A program made the position numbers and the translations under genes. The notes under the pieces are model-generated. The model saw only the letters and a program-made list of their open reading frames with translations, was not told the DNA's origin and did no database searches. From Thermoflexales bacterium (lineage in GTDB: Bacteria > Chloroflexota > Anaerolineae > Fen-1058): DNA of 15,304 bases. The stretch is taken from NCBI GenBank assembly GCA_016931085.1, contig JAFGFO010000039.1, positions 1 to 15,304 on the forward strand, read 5' to 3'. Below are positions 14,200 through 15,304 of the stretch, piece after piece (the stretch's first letter is position 1; each line of letters starts with the position of its first letter).

Positions 14200-14808
14200 A
14201 TGAGTAGGCTGTGTACGGGAATCGTGTTCCGCCCCAAGAAGGGGCAACGCGTTTCGGGTGATGCATACCTGGTGATGCATTTAGAAAGGACTTATATTGC
14301 TGTGCTGGTGGATGGATTAGGTTCTGGTGAAGCGGCCGCAAAAGCCTCGCATCAGGCTGTGCTGACAACCTGCGCGCACGTGTGGGCTGAATTGCCCGAT
14401 ATCTTGCAGCAATGCCACCTGGCCCTGCGCAGGACGCGCGGCGCGGTGATGAGCTTGCTCAAGATCACGCTCAACCCGACCGGCGGCGGGCGAGTGAGCT
14501 ATGCCGGCGTGGGCAATATCGGCTTTTCCGCCCAGGCTGCCCATAGTTTCCAGCCGATCAACGCGAACGGCATCGTCGGCTCCCGCCTTCCAAAAGTGCG
14601 CGTGTTCGAGGGAATTTACACGCCCGGCGATGTGTTCGCATTGAGCTCAGATGGCATTACCCGCCGCTTTAACCTGGACCAGATCCCGGCTGCGCGCGAA
14701 CAAGCTCCCCAGCTCATCGCGGAAAAGATTGACCAAGACTTTAGCCGCGATGACGATGATGTAACGGTATTGGTGGTAGCCTCGCGCGCCGATGGCCCAG
14801 CGAGGTAG
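14200..14808 (+). CDS. rsbX: RsbX-type PP2C phosphatase (stressosome feedback)
   Basis: A protein of 202 residues, close to RsbX of Bacillus (about 199). It is a minimal SpoIIE/PP2C-type phosphatase: D21 in SGDAY, D38-G39 in VDGLGSGEAA, an LLQ/ALRRTRGAV helix region typical of RsbX, D151 in SSDGI, and an acidic run D184-D187 before VTVLV. All metal-binding Asp positions expected of the family are there. RsbX removes phosphate from RsbR and RsbS and so resets the stressosome. It lacks a sensor domain and an RsbT-binding N-terminal domain, which argues against RsbU. It starts 41 bases after rsbT; no clear ribosome site precedes ATG 14200, and the gap shows no terminator. Confidence 0.9.
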   Translation: MSRLCTGIVFRPKKGQRVSGDAYLVMHLERTYIAVLVDGLGSGEAAAKASHQAVLTTCAHVWAELPDILQQCHLALRRTRGAVMSLLKITLNPTGGGRVSYAGVGNIGFSAQAAHSFQPINANGIVGSRLPKVRVFEGIYTPGDVFALSSDGITRRFNLDQIPAAREQAPQLIAEKIDQDFSRDDDDVTVLVVASRADGPAR

Positions 14809-14833
14809 GCGATAATTAGAGAGGTGTTTCATA

Positions 14834-15214
14834 ATGGCCAAAATATTGATTGCAGAAGACGAGAAGGACATCCGCGAATTGGTGACCTTTACGTTGAGCA
14901 TGCTGGCCAGGCATCAGGTGATCCAGGCCGTCAACGGCCTGGACGCCGTTGAAAAAGCCAAGGCCGATAAGCCAGACCTGATCTTGATGGATGGCCGCAT
15001 GCCACATTTGGATGGCTACCAGGCTTGTGCCCAGTTGAAGGAGATCGAAGAAACCAAGGCTATCCCGGTCGTTTTCCTATCGGCTAAGGGGCAAGAGTCT
15101 GAAATTCAAGACGGGCTAACAGCCGGCGCCGACGGTTATATCCTCAAGCCTTTTGCACCGGATGACCTGATCAAGGGAGTCAACGAGATTTTGAGCAAGC
15201 ATGGAATCGTCTGA
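14834..15214 (+). CDS. CheY-like single-domain response regulator
   Basis: A protein of 126 residues, a receiver domain only. It has acidic residues D9/E10, phospho-acceptor D53 (LILMDGRMP), the switch residue S83, and K105 (ILKPF), so it should accept phosphate. With no output domain it works through protein contact or as a phosphate shuttle. Its place at the end of the stressosome genes, 25 bases after rsbX, suggests that it links the giant kinase to the stressosome or relays between kinase and other regulators. GAGGTG (14821-14826) lies seven bases before the ATG. Direct evidence of its partner is lacking. Confidence 0.92.
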   Translation: MAKILIAEDEKDIRELVTFTLSMLARHQVIQAVNGLDAVEKAKADKPDLILMDGRMPHLDGYQACAQLKEIEETKAIPVVFLSAKGQESEIQDGLTAGADGYILKPFAPDDLIKGVNEILSKHGIV

Positions 15215-15240
15215 GTTGCTGTTAGCGGGAGGGCGTGCAT

Positions 15241-15304
15241 ATGAGCGCGATCATCATCGATAGTGGATTGGTACATTACGAAGCCATCGGCCGCGGCAAG
15301 CCGA
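15241..15304 (+). CDS. Alpha/beta hydrolase N-terminus, 3'-truncated by window edge
   Basis: Only 21 codons are in the window: an ATG after a strong GGGAGGG (15227-15233, seven bases away), then two strands with HYEAIGRGKP, the usual lead-in to the first core strand and HG oxyanion motif of alpha/beta hydrolases. It starts 26 bases after the CheY-like gene and is probably co-transcribed. It may be a paralogue of the truncated hydrolase at the window start, but the visible parts do not overlap, so this cannot be tested here. The call rests on a short stretch. Confidence 0.6.
   Translation, partial: MSAIIIDSGLVHYEAIGRGKP

Overview
The window is about 15.3 kb, GC-rich, densely coded, with every gene on the + strand and no RNA genes, IS elements or CRISPR. 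It looks like a chromosomal piece of a Chloroflexota-type bacterium (Anaerolineae-like). That placement is inference. It rests on a very large multi-GAF histidine kinase, a GAF-type RsbR with RsbS, RsbT and RsbX, a stand-alone V4R protein, and short heptamer arrays between genes. No marker gene fixes the taxon.

Region A (1-3691) is a tight four-gene block: a 5'-truncated alpha/beta hydrolase, a V4R-domain protein, a left-handed beta-helix (hexapeptide repeat) protein of GlmU-like architecture, and a Rossmann-fold oxidoreductase that resembles cyanobacterial acyl-ACP reductase (AAR), including its active-site cysteine. Gaps are 8-11 bases, so it reads as one operon. A lipid or acyl-group pathway is the best inference.

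Region B (3785-15214) is a signalling island. In order it holds: a response regulator with a degenerate GGDEF domain; a 2168-residue membrane histidine kinase (dCache-like sensor, HAMP, eight GAF domains, PAS, HisKA, HATPase); an RsbT-like serine kinase; an RsbR-type stressosome protein (coiled coil, two GAFs, STAS); RsbS; RsbT; an RsbX-type phosphatase; and a CheY-like receiver. RsbR, RsbS, RsbT and RsbX are the complete core and feedback arm of a stressosome. The usual RsbU phosphatase, anti-sigma factor and sigma factor are not in the window, so the output is unknown. The surrounding two-component proteins suggest the stressosome is wired into phosphorelay signalling. A GAF subtype shared by the kinase and RsbR suggests both may read related cues.

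Region C (15241-end) is the start of another alpha/beta hydrolase, 26 bases after the CheY-like gene. Hydrolase genes therefore flank the whole locus. Non-coding sequence is scarce: the longest gaps are 93 and 99 bases. The 93-base gap (3692-3784) and the 35-base gap before rsbS carry degenerate heptamer arrays with consensus near CCTGAAA.
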